DNA from: Selaginella tamariscina
Lineage: Eukaryota > Streptophyta > Lycopodiopsida > Selaginellales > Selaginellaceae
Direction of reading: 5' to 3'
DNA: 64,000 nucleotides
Assembly (NCBI GenBank): GCA_003024785.1
Contig: PUQB01000016.1
Span: 462,501 to 526,500, forward strand
Part shown: positions 30,891 through 42,544 of the stretch, piece by piece
Layout: each line of letters starts with the position of its first letter
Numbering within the stretch: the first letter of the stretch is position 1
Notes under the pieces: model-generated
Databases searched by the model: none
Told to the model about the DNA's origin: nothing
The model's input: the letters and a program-made list of their open reading frames with translations, nothing else
Program-made: the position numbers and the translations under genes

Positions 30891-31003
30891 CAGTGTTTAA
30901 ATCCATTGCATTTTTTTGACTACGGATTAATAGTTAAACTAGATTAATAATAAAGATTTTATTATTAATACTGAATCAAAAAACGCTACATATTTAAACA
31001 CTG
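30891..31003. mobile_element. MITE-like element 2 (113 bp, hAT-like ends)
   Basis: It starts CAGTGTTTAAATCCATTGCA, and the reverse complement of its end is CAGTGTTTAAATATGTAGCG; inverted similarity continues over most of the element. The flanks CTCTATAG and CTCCATAT resemble an imperfect 8-bp target duplication, which with CAGTG ends suggests a hAT-type MITE. No ORF. Confidence 0.65.
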
Positions 31004-31009
31004 CTCCAT

Positions 31010-34000
31010 ATAGGCATGAAATGCCAATTAAATTACTGTTTTATCACATTGAGAATCGGATTTTGAACATGAGATATGTTAATTACGATTGTAGCAAATT
31101 AAAGTGTTTTAGGTTAATCTATTTTAATTCATTTATTAAATTAATTTGCTTTATGTATTTACATTCTATTTAAATTAGTTAGCACTTGAGGTGGAGGCAT
31201 TAATTTGAATGGTGGATGTATCCTTTTTTCATCCACACAACTCTTTTTCTTATTGCTTTTATGGTTTTTTAATAGATTTTTTTATATTGTAGAGCTTCTT
31301 ATTACATTTTTTATTAAATTGTTTTCTCCATGTTTTGCAATTTATTTTATTTTTTCTGCTTATTCCTTGTGTTTTTTGGCTTTTTACAATAGTAATATAT
31401 TACTTTTTAACTTGTTCATGTGTTAAGGGATGTTAATAAAAGCTCGTGGTGCAACTTTGTATGCTTTCTCAAGGGATTCTACTATTGAGTTTGTTATAAC
31501 TTATGCTTTTGCGACTTATTTCACTTGTCCAAGTAAAATTTCATTTATGTTTAAATCATTATCTATGTTAATTTTTTTTTTACATGCATATTCTTGTTAT
31601 ATAAAAAGTTATAATTTTCATCCGTGGCCTTGGTATCGAAATGTCAAATACATATATGTATTTACGAAACTTGAAATGATGTTGTGAGGCATCAATATTG
31701 TTACTATGTTACTAAATATATAATGCTAATATTTGCTTACTCATCTCAATGTCAACATTCTTATTCACCTAAAACATCTTTTGTTGCTTAAAGTTGCTCT
31801 TAAAAGGTTAAAAACATGTCATACTTAAATATTTTTAACTTTGTCTTTATTATTAAGTGTCACATATAAGTAAATGATGGTTCTCTAATGAGACTTCTTT
31901 AGGTACTATGCTCTTGAATTGTTTAACTCATTAGTTAAAAAATCATTTCTCATTTAAGCCTTCTTAACATATGCGACATAATACAATCCAAAATATCTTG
32001 TACCTTTGGTCTTTAAAGATGTATAATTCTAAGATCCTATCATCAACATCACTATAAATCACAAGAATTGTTAGTCATTTATTAAATTAAACATTATTTA
32101 AAAACATTATTTCACACCTCTTTTTTCAATGTCCAATGGCATGTCTAATGGAGAGTTTACTTTCATTGTATTTTCAAATGTTTCACGGAGGATATTGATG
32201 AGTCTCATATGTTTTTAAAATGTTCGATATAGGTTATTAACGAGTCTCATACGTCTTTAATAGATAATGCAATAATAACTTTAATGATTCCTATGTTTAA
32301 TACACCTCCACCAACACTTTTATGAAATATCATGTTGAAAAGGAGTTCTCAAAATTATAATTATTTATTTTACTTTGGCTCTTATGGTATACTTGTCATA
32401 GCACTGCCTTTCTCCTTAACCATAAAGATTAAGAGTCTTTACTTAGTCATAAAGATTAAGAGTTAATTAGTATTATGGAGAGGGTTTCTATGCTACTTAA
32501 TTAAATAACCATGATTTACCTAAGTTAAGTATGTCGTAACAAAAACACTATTATTACAATTCGCCTCAAACTCCTTCACCAACTTCATTATGTTTTATAT
32601 ATAAATTGTTAGTGAATAAATTGTTCAAATAAAATACATACAAGATGCAGTCTTTCGTGAATGAACCATCTTCATTAATAAACACTAAAGCACACTTCTC
32701 TTAATTCTTGCTTTTAAATTTTTTAGCTTTAAATAATGCCAATGTGGAGGCCATCTGTATTAGATGATTTATCGACATTATATATTCTTATTTGTTGAAT
32801 TTAACAACATTCTGTGTACTCAATATCTTTAAAATACGAATTAACGATCATGTACAATTATTTTAGCTTATGCCACTATTACAGAGGCCAGCTTGTTTAT
32901 TCAAAACAAGCTCATTTATTCTAAACAAGACTAGATAACAATTACATATGATTAATAACACTAAATATTTTACATTAAGAGTAACATTTATATATACATA
33001 TTATAACACCTAAATTGATATTATCAACTCCAAAAATCCGCGGATAATTTCATGTGTTTTTGGGAACGAGGATGAGGTAGTTGTCAAGATGTATTAAGTG
33101 AAAGGCGAACATCTTACAAAATTCTTTGCTTACTATATTTAAAAGACGAGCGTCCCACTCAGCCTCATATGTTAGACCTGTCTTTATCATGTTCAACATA
33201 GTCTCCTACTACTCGCTACCTAGTGAACATTAAGATAATGATAGGCACTTATACATTGCTCCATCATTGACAAAAACAAGAGAAGTAAGAATACTTAACT
33301 TGTTCTTCATTTTCATTACTCCTTGAACATGCTTATCTAATGATGATCATTTCTCACTAAAGCTTTTCCATTATAGAAAAGGACACTAAATCTCCCAAGC
33401 AAGCGAATATGACTCCCGTAAGACTATTTGAGTATACATTAATATTGTATTTTCAGTCGACCTGAGAGAGAAGAAATTTGGAAAATATATCCTTCTGTAA
33501 TAACTAAGCCAATGGAAGAGAGTTACACTAAGTACAAACACCAAGTGTTTTGGTGTATGTGAGCATGTGCCAAATATGCAATAAAATTTTCACACTGCAT
33601 TGATAGTTGTGGGCATGCACACATGTTCACGAGTCCAACGTGATGAAACTATATCCCAAAACCTTATATTGACCGGGAGTTTGTTTGTTGTCGTTTAAAA
33701 AAGAATAATATGGAGGACGCTTTCAACTTTAAAGTGCATTGACTTGCAGAAGATAAAGCAATTTAGTTGCTCCAGAACAACGCACTTTTAAACATCAGTT
33801 CAAGTCTTCCAGGTACTCGCCTAGCCTCTTGCCTGCGCCAGAAAATTCTTCTATGGAAGTTTACTTCTATGAGCATCCAAAGCATACAACAACGTATTCA
33901 TATAGCAATCTCCAAACAGCATTCCTAGAATAACACAATATTTGCTGCTACAGTAAACACAAACTCAATTAGTTTGCTGCGAACTACATATAGATTCCGT

Positions 34001-34030
34001 TTAAGAATAACACATTGTGTGTTTGCTAAA
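31010..34030. other. About 3 kb of AT-rich DNA without a recognisable gene
   Basis: Only low-complexity ORFs rich in Phe, Leu, Ile and Tyr occur. Some stretches on the minus strand between 32,600 and 33,250 look faintly coding (for example CALVFINEDGSFTKDC) but stops break every frame. Possibly a very old transposon. No RNA gene seen. Confidence 0.4.
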
Positions 34031-34638
34031 AGAAACTTAAGGAAAAATCATTTGTTTGCCACAAATGCATTATTGATATACATATTACTTGTTTTGTGTT
34101 GTGCACGTATTCAAAATTGTGATTGGTTTGCCACGAACCTAGTTGAAGTATCCTCTCAGGATATAATATTTTGGGCCGGCTTCCATATATTTACAGGAGC
34201 CTTAACCACTCAAGTTTGGTTCACCGCAAACTCAACATGAGTTCTCTGTGAACCTTTGCCTTCTCCTTGAGTTTGTGACAAACAATCCTCTTTTGTGATT
34301 CAGTTCTTAATTGACTTTATTTAACACGACTACTGAACTCACCAACTCACCTCACCTCACATCACACCTCTAGTTCAGAGACTCGCCGCACTCTTTCGCA
34401 GCTGCTGACCAATTTATTCTCTCAATAAATTTTTCTCTCTCTCCGTGTGTGTGTGTCCACATTAGTAAGTCCATCCTTCAATCAACTTCTGTAGAAACAG
34501 ATTGTTTAGGTGGACGATATACATGCTCTATACACAAACATAATGCATGTAGAAAACCTCTTAATGTCTAACTTGCTTGAAAAAGTTCTGGAGAATGATC
34601 TAAAAGAATCAGGTTGGCTGCTACTGTTGTTAAAGTTA

Positions 34639-35990
34639 CTATACAATCTTAAGAATAATATGCTGACTGGTACTCTGTAAGTACTTTACCTGCTCAGGTG
34701 AAATCTTTCCAAGCTCCTTAATTACATTAATACTCCCACTTATCACTTCATCCATGGGGAAGAACACTGAGTACTCGTTAAGATCCATTGCCAAATACCA
34801 TAATACTATGTTTTTGTTGCATCCTTACTGAATACCACAGGAATACACCCCCAAAGAAGACTATCAAATAGCCTTTTTTTGGTCGGACTATCCCCGGGTG
34901 GCATCAAATAGAAGACGAATTGGAACCTGGGTTTGGATTTTACATTCGGTACTTGTGGTGCAAAGTAGAATGAAAGACCAAAACAATTATGACTACTATT
35001 TCGATATCACATATCTTGTGGCGTTGGTTACAACCTTGTGGCATTGGTTAGTGGGGTTGCAACCGATGGTTTTAGTGCTCCTGCGAGTTCGAGCTCTGCC
35101 TTGGCTTCATGGGGTCCTCATGCAGTTCTACCTCAGGGTTTTCATCGCAGTTAATCTTCTCGCACTTGGCAACACTGCATTTATCAGGGTTTGCCTCGCA
35201 CTCTTCCCTTAAAATCCTCCTTACGACTGCAGTTTTTATTGTCCAGACCTTGACCTACAGATAATGAAATGAGGGAGCGCCTTTCAGCTTGTAAGACATG
35301 TGTTGATCCACTCTTCAACCTCTGCATCGGAAATCGGATGGAATCCTGTGGGATAGGGCACTGGAATCTCTGTATTGCTTAATGGGTCACGTTCGATTGT
35401 CAACTCGATCGCATTACGCATTCCAGGCCCAGGGAGTGTAAGCAGTGTAGTGCCCAGCCCTTCTTATCTTTAGCCTTGCGTTTGAATCATATGAGATCCT
35501 TCCCAATACAACACACGATCCTTCCCTTTGTTTATTCGCCAGTATTCTGGCCGAGGAACCTGACCAACTTTCTCTCACGCCTATCTTTATATGAAGAATT
35601 TCTAATATTTCGTGATATAACATCGGTGGCTGGATAATAGGGAATGTCAGCTTGCTCAGGATCTGACGTTAACATTCATAATTATTCATCCGGTTGTGTA
35701 TGAGGAGTCCTGTACCATGAAGCGCTTGGGAGCAACTTGCAAGTGTTCATTACCAAAGAGTTGCAGCTTCATGTGGGAACTGCTCGAGTCTAGGGATACC
35801 TGACGTGCTCGAAATGCGTACTCGTAAGCCAATCCCGTTGTTCTGGAGATGGTTCTTACAAAGCCATCTCGAGTGATTGCATGCAGAACTTGGATTGAAT
35901 TCTGGAGGAAGTTCGTGATGTACATGCGCTTGCCGCGACAATGGTCAAATGCATCTTGGCTTCAAATAATATTATTATCGGTGCAGAACT
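34639..35990 (-). pseudogene. GT47 exostosin-like glycosyltransferase relic, left copy
   Basis: Pieced together over several frames on the minus strand, this follows the MUR3/XLT2-type GT47 family (Golgi type II transferases acting on xyloglucan side chains): QLFGNEHLQVAPKRFM; a CVVLGRISYDSNARLK block (normally FLVAGRITWDF); IERDP then VPYPTGFHPISDAEVEEWI (normally IPYPTYFHP-SDAEV--WQ); RRILREECEANPDKCSVAKC; PPGDSPTKKRLFDSLLWGC then IPVVF; and DLNEYSVFFPMDEVISGSIN to a stop at 34,639. Order and spacing match the family. Several frameshifts and an insertion of about 150 bp after MKPRQ disrupt it. No transmembrane anchor was found. Confidence 0.65.
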
Positions 35991-36469
35991 TACGTAGAGT
36001 GTTTACCAGAAATGCTGAGAGATTATCTCCTAATATATTTTAAAAAAAGGCTATCTAACCTTTAAATAAAAGATTTACAAAAAACACACACACAATTCGG
36101 GTGGACAAGGGGTTCTAGCTAGGACTTGAAGTTCGCTTGTCACGTGGCTTATATCTATATTTATCAGTACCTTCTAGTTCGTTCAACACGACCGCTTAAG
36201 TTACGAATTATGTGCTTCTATGTATGTGTGCTTGCCAGAGGAAGGTATTCAAGCGAAGAACTAAAGTTGAACCAGGAAAGGCATCCCTTCAATATCAATG
36301 CCTAATCATTTTAAATGTGTCGAGTTTCTAATCACCAACTATTCAGCTAAGAAAGAACTCTGTGTGTATGTGTGTTTGTGTGTGTGCGTGCGCGTGTTTT
36401 GTGAGTGTGTGTGTAGTGCATAGAAACGCGATAGAAAAGGAGCCAGTTAATGAGTAAATGAAGAAAATC

Positions 36470-38652
36470 TCATGTTCTGGCACCTTCAAGAGTATAGCAG
36501 TTGATGAATACCAGAAAAAATGTTGATCTTCAACATGGTGCCCTGCCTTCCAAAACGGACTGTACCGGATCCTTTATCCACGACACCTTCAGCTTCTCAT
36601 CACACATGCTCTCCGCTTGCTTGCGATCCCTTTCTACGTTCTCGTGCAGATGCGCATATCTGTCTTCTACATCAAAGTAACCCAACAGAACTTAGGCGTC
36701 TTCTCCCCGGGAGTTTCTCCCACGTATATCTTCTTGTGTTTACTGCACGCCACTTTGTACACAGGAACAAACCTTGGGTTCATCCCAGCACTCTCTGCAG
36801 CAGCGAATAGAGCAGCATCATCACCTTTCAGAACTCTCTTTGAGTCATTACACGTCTCCTCTCCACATTGTAGTTCTAAAAGCAAGGGATGCCTATCAGT
36901 GGAACCCTTTGGCTTACTTGTGCACATCTTGAGAAGTCTATGGAAATCAGGAAATGTCCTAGGGTTACCATAAGCTCATCTACACCACGTTTGTAGAGGT
37001 TATATGTGATAGTAACTCTGTAACCCGATGTGACTTTCTTGACTTCATGCTCACAATCCGAATAGAATGCAGCCCACTGTAGAGTGCTCGCAGAGTTTCC
37101 GCCCCAGGCAAACGCTGAGATATCCCTCCCTGTCTCACTACCAACTCTCCGCCAGTATGTGCACATGGCAGACATATACAAGGGAACCAAACATGAGCTC
37201 GCCCCTAGGAGTGTCTGTGTGTGGCTTGAAGAACTCGCCAACTCCATATATGTTAATTGTGTAAAGCTCGGCCCTGATTGGTGTGGATGACATGAGCTCC
37301 TGGATTTCTTCCAGAATGTTAGCTCTCGGTGAGCTTCAAGCTGGTGGTGAATCTGGCAGATAGAGCTAAGGCTTTTCTACGTCTCATCAAGAACAGTCTC
37401 TTTGCCTTTCCCAAACTTGGCAGGACATGATGAATCCATGAGGTCTGTCAGCATGCTGGTTTCAAGAAGTGGGAACTTACAAACACCCTGTACCACCTGC
37501 TTTTGTGAAGCAAACACTTATCCCACTCTCTGGAACTACCAGCGACCCGCCGCAACAGTTTATACACTTCTTATCGAGCTCACAACAGAACGAATCCTTT
37601 CTAAAAAAGTTCTTCCTGAACATGTGCATCGCTGTGCTTGCGTTTCTTAGAAGGAGGAACACTGACCACCACAGCAGCAGACTGATACCATGCATAAGAC
37701 ATGCACCAGTATTACCGAAGTGGCCTGCATCATGTCCCAAACTCCATACAGGCTCACAAAACCACTGTATTTTCGGATCTGCAACTGCATGGTCAGTATG
37801 AGGTCCTGTAGTTGGATCTACTTCTCCAAATCTTTCACCAAGATAAACAGGCCAGTTTCGATATACTCATGTCGATGGAAGCCCCGAGGATCCTCAGCAA
37901 AATAGGTTGGTTGAAACTTCACTGTAAGACCAACTTTCTTAGCAGCCGAATATACAAGTGCATCTGCACCTTTCAATAGAAAAGAGCTATCACTGCGTGC
38001 TGTTGCAGTTCTATCAACAATGTACTTATGTTGGCAATGAAAACCCATTGTGAGACCTTCAGAAAAGGATGCTCGGACTTCACTGAAGAGCTGGTAGATT
38101 GGGAGTGCCTCTATGTTAATCAACGATGTGTTGTTTTCAAGACGGTTCTTTCCATACGCATGTACACCTTGTAGGTGAGTATGATTGCACTCCCTCTCAG
38201 TTCGTGTTCATAACCTGTGGAAAACGCAGCCCAGTTCACATTTGTTCCAAATGAGAAAACTTGAGATGTTTCTGCGTACCTTAGTTGCAGCTCTCCTCCA
38301 TTCAATGCGACCATCAGCCAGCCAAAGACGTGCTCGTAGTCTTCAGAAACACTAGATGTGCCTGCAGCCTGTTTGAGGGGCTCATCACCAGCATCCTGTA
38401 TCGTAAGCTTGCAGAGAGATGCACGGATGGAGTAGCCTGGAGCAGACATAAAGTGTTTAATGTTGCTCAGAATGAAACTGCTTTCTAAATTGAAGTTGGT
38501 ATTGAACTCTGCAGCTGCCAATTCGAATGCTTTCCCCTCCACTTTGTCTAGAGAGATGAGATCATCGATGTCAGCTTTGTTCCCAAGATCGAACAAGCGG
38601 TTCTCCTTGGAAAGAACCAAGGGACTCGGAAGCGGCCACAGCAGTGCGTCAT
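36470..38652 (-). pseudogene. Two-module 2OG-Fe(II) oxygenase gene, left copy
   Basis: Mirror copy of the gene at 54,001-56,202. Here module 1 is open from 38,620 to 38,120 (FGWLMVALNGGELQLRYAET, NWAAFSTGYEHEL), because this copy keeps the base that the right copy lost after GDEP. Other lesions are private: a deletion just after the ATG at 38,652, a lost G after VYMRM at about 38,150, and a frame break before CCELDKKC (about 37,610). The GTG-to-GCA region around 37,480 (GGTGCL) and the stop codon have also changed (GAGATTTTC runs on). The catalytic region of module 2 is damaged around 37,100-37,300. Overall a pseudogene. Confidence 0.75.
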
Positions 38653-39279
38653 AGATTCCCTAAACCTAAAAGCCAACCTAAATGCTTATATATTCGAAGA
38701 TAAAAGGTTATCAAGAAAAGGGTAAAAGAAAAAGGTAAATGGAAAGCTAAGGAAAGGGTAAAAGAATTGCTAATAGAGGGAATTTGAACCTTCAGTAATA
38801 AACCCTTAAAAATCGTATGACATGATTATATGTGAATATGAGGGTATTAAATTAATACGTATTAAGAAATTTCATAACTTACAAAAGTTCATCATGTAAG
38901 CTCGCAAGGTTGGATAACAAAATATATAATAAATTTTGATGTGATTATTTGTTCTTTCTAACTAATTTAATATTAAAATTCATAGTTTTGTTTAAAATAA
39001 TAAAGTTAATTATTTATATTAACATTTTTATTTGATTCTGATTATAATGCAAATTCAATATGCTATGTAATCATACTAAGCCCATGCATGATAATAAAAA
39101 ACTAATTTTACTATAATAATTAATAATAGTTTGTCTTTAAAAAATTAAAGTTAATTCTTTAGATTAAGTATTTAAAATAAAGATTAAATTTGCTTATAAA
39201 TTTAGAATTAAATTTAAATTTCAATTTTATAACATTGTTTCAGTTTCATGACCAATAAAATAGTGAAAAAGAAAAAGAA

Positions 39280-39440
39280 AGAAAACTTGCGTATTTAAGC
39301 TAATAGATTAAAATCACTGAATCAAGTTTTAGCCGATTTCACATACATGATTTATATCGGTACTTCGTGTCTAGGAGTTGCACTGTAGAACACGTTGGAG
39401 TACCCCTCAGATGTATGTACACTTGCCGTCTAAATAAGCA
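39280..39440. other. Junction between IR-B and the APD-like fragment
   Basis: A short AT-rich stretch joining two duplicated blocks. Nothing else seen. Confidence 0.4.
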
Positions 39441-39926
39441 AATCCAATATATCAAATATTTCAAAAATCATGTTAATCTTGTTAAAACACAGTAGATCTG
39501 ACATAATCCAAACTGCTGGAATTAACCGCTTTATTAAATCAAATCACCGCTGAAAATGTTCCCATTCTTTCGTGACCACGTTTAGAGCTTGCTTTGGAAT
39601 AATAGAGAAAACACATACAAGCACTGCAACTGTAATCATGATTATATCAATAACATAAACAATTATCAAATGGTTTCTCCACATACCTGAGATAGAAAAG
39701 ATTGTCCACAGTCAGAGGAACTAAGTCAAAATACACATGCCATGTATCCTATATGTTTTTCGACCTGGGTGTATGTATATATGGCACATGTACACCAGTT
39801 GGTGCCTTTACAAGTATATACAATTGGCTTTGCAATGGTAGATCCAACTTATATAAAGTCAAAACATACATTCCTTAGTATCGTTATATATGAGTAATAT
39901 AATATGTATATATGCGGCTCCTATAA
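39440..39926 (-). pseudogene. APD-like gene, copy 3 (C-terminal exons only)
   Basis: This matches 19,270-19,680 in the same orientation (AAATCATGTTAATCTTG, CCAAACTGCTGGAATTAACC and the CACCAGTTGGTGCCTTTA block). It contains the counterpart of the last exons: a degraded membrane-segment exon (CSACMCFLYY) and the exon with LYILVKAPTGV, whose frame is intact here and shows what copy 2 lost at 19,654. The remainder of the gene is absent; the D2 block follows immediately. Confidence 0.5.
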
Positions 39927-41205
39927 CTATGGATTTCACGACATCACATATGTGAACGTACAAAGTATTATGTGAACATGTGACACACATACACATCCTG
40001 AAAATGTGTTACACACACACGTGTGTGTTTGTGCTTATATATTACGTGTTTGTAAAACACATAAACAGCTTTTTTCCAGCAGAAGCAAAACCATATATAT
40101 ATTTACTATGTGGTATTCAAGGATTTACAAAGAATGCCTACGTGCGTGTACGGCGGACTAAATTAGGGCTAATCCATATGGATTCGGGTTTTCATATGTA
40201 CGGCACATGGATAATAGACGATCCGGGGCGGTTGAGGTGGGGAGAGTAGAGCAGAGTTGGGATTGGGTTGTAGAGGGAGGCTATGGCTGCAGCTAGGGAT
40301 TATAGTTGTAGATTTGCAAAGATTAATGTCATTGTATTTCTTCAACATGCAGAAGTTGTAGAAAGAACATTTAACTAGTTCTAAATGTTGGGTGTTGCCA
40401 GCACGTTGATCAACAACATGGCACAACATAACACATTAACTCGGCAAAGCACAATCTTGTTGTGGTTGATGCTGGTTCACAACCAAGCAAAAGAAAGCCA
40501 AAAACAACTGTACCACGAATTAACCAAGTATGTACAAGTTCCTCACGACTAGTAAATACATAGGATTTTTCAAATTAACTTGTTCATTATCTTGGCATCT
40601 GTAGATTCTGGTTCATGGCGAGTTGAAGTAGCCTATGCTAGTGGTGCGGCAATGGAAGTAAGACATAATATAGTTTCATTTGAGAGCTTGAGTGTGAAGA
40701 AGTTGCTTATAGGAAATAAGATGATATGTTGTGGTTATAACCATCTTTAGTTTATGACTTTAGGAGCTTGCTAGACAATTCACTCTCAACGAAGAATTAA
40801 TATGTAGAGCTAGAATTAGATTGCTGAATTGAAATAGCTAGGAATAGACATTAGGTTCATGGGATTTATAAACATAGGGAATGCTCTGGGTTAAGTAGAA
40901 GTAGTAACTTGTATGCCGGTATTCCTTGTGACTTTTATATGAGAGCAAGGAAAGAGATTAAGGCAGTGCGGAATCGCAATTCAAGAGCAGAAACAACATG
41001 CTGATCAAACTACTTGATAAGAGCTGAACAAATTCAATGCAAAAAAAAAATTGCGCTAAGGTTGATTTTAAGAAGACATTGGAGTCAACAACAAGGAGGG
41101 ATCTTTAAAAGTTTTTCAGAGACATTGTGCAAGCTCATTGGCTTGGGAAATTGGAAGGGAAAGAAGTAGTTTGGGATTTCTTGCAAGATGTGGTTCAGAA
41201 TCTAA

Positions 41206-42506
41206 TTAGGAATAAACAAGGGATGCATTATAAAGACCCAATGAATGCCCCGCTCTGGCATGTCCTGTTATCAAACCCGTCCAGGAAGAGACGTCTCTAC
41301 CGGGCCTCATCAAATGAAACTCCCTCGCCTTCTCAACGTGTCCGTTAGTGGCATATGCAAAAACTATAGTGCTCCACGCCAGGTCGTCGTGTGCAGGCAC
41401 GGGGAGAAAGAGCTTCTCAGCCTCTTCAAACTCTCCATTGTTCGAGGACGCAGCTATCATCGTTGTCCATAGAACAACGTCTCTGTCCGGAGTCTCCTCA
41501 AAAACGTCCCTCGCTTCACGCGTAAGCCCTGCTTGTGCATATGCATTCGCCATGCAATAGCACTCTCACCAACCATACCATCGTAAGCGACCTTTGCGTC
41601 CTTGAGGCTCCCGCATCTCGTGAACATGTTTACAAACGTGTTGCTAACCATCGTGTCGAGCTCGTTAGCCGCTGTACAGAAAGCGTATACAGCTCGACCT
41701 TCGGCTGCGTCCTCTACGCCCGCACACGCGTCTGCAACGCACGTGAACGTGATCCTGTTCGGACGTGAGCCTTTGTGGTTCATCGTTCAGAAGAGATGAA
41801 CGGCTGCATGGAAGGCTCCATTCTGGACAAGCCCGGCTATCATTGCATTCCATGTAGCAGTAATTCTATCGGGTATTCGCTCGAAGATCGCCTTTGCTTC
41901 GTTGATATACCCATTCTGGGCATACGCAGAGAGCATGTTGTTCCACGATATGACATTGAGATCCCTCACTGGGGGATATCACACATCTCCTTTGCCTTCT
42001 TGAGATCCTTATTCTAGGCGTATGCAGTAACTAGTATGTTCCTCGACACGAGGTCTCTCTCCGGAAAACATATCAAAGAGCTCCTTAGCTTCATCCAGAC
42101 GTCCATTCTGTGCATACGAACTCATCATGGTGTTCCACGTAATGTCGCTCCTAACCGGGAGTTTCTCAAACACGACACGCGCCTCATGCAGATGCCCGTT
42201 CTGGGCATATGCAACCATGATGAAGTTCCATGTGTGGGCATTCCTGTTATGCATCTTCTCAAAGGCAGTTCGTGCTTCATGGACGCTACCGAAATGTCCA
42301 TGCATCTGGAGAAGGATGTTGGTAAGGTACCTGTTCGATGTAAACCCGGATGCATATATCTCTCCCTCCACTCTCTTAAGCTCACGCAAGCTTGTACATC
42401 TGCGTATACAGGAGGCATATACATCCTCAAGTTGTCGTTGGTTTTGCACCAAGCTGTGTATATAATATGCATTCAACAATGAACAAGTCTTCTTGTATAC
42501 ATGCAT
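41206..42506 (-). pseudogene. PPR protein gene, copy 2 (frameshifts)
   Basis: Counterpart of the PPR gene at 8093-9393, from ATG 42,506. Repeats VAYAQNGHLHEARVVFEKLP and SSYAQNGRLDEAKELFDMF are followed by an inserted A (GGAAAACATATC, about 42,062) that shifts the frame to RPRVEEHTS. Downstream, open pieces in other frames carry MLSAYAQNGYINEAKAIFER (about 41,930), SNTFVNMFTRCGSLKDAKVA (41,640), MANAYAQAGLTREARDVFEE (41,550) and FAYATNGHVEKAREF (41,350). This copy keeps the Gln at the site where copy 1 has a stop, but has a TAG at about 42,015 in the preceding repeat. The two copies are inactivated by different mutations. Confidence 0.8.
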
Positions 42507-42544
42507 ATATGTAAGTAAGAGAAAGAAACGCACATATATTACTA

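Larger units (their letters stand above)
34030..39280 (+). repeat. IR-B, left arm of a second long inverted repeat
   Basis: The arm matches about 53,380-58,310 in reverse complement. Anchors: the oxygenase gene (36.5-38.6 against 54.0-56.2 kb), the GT47 relic (34.6-36.0 against 56.7-57.8 kb), the stretch near GGTTTGCCACGAACCTAGTT at 34,123 against 58,230, and AT-rich flank at 39,100-39,270 against 53,395-53,560. The spacer between the arms is about 14 kb. About 100 bp near 34,920-35,070 has no counterpart in the right arm. Confidence 0.88.

Noticed and set aside
31205..31687. Two very hydrophobic ORFs (73 and 85 codons) that could be membrane proteins
   Set aside because: Phe/Leu/Ile/Tyr richness follows from T-rich DNA; no start context, no homologous frame, no splice or promoter signals.
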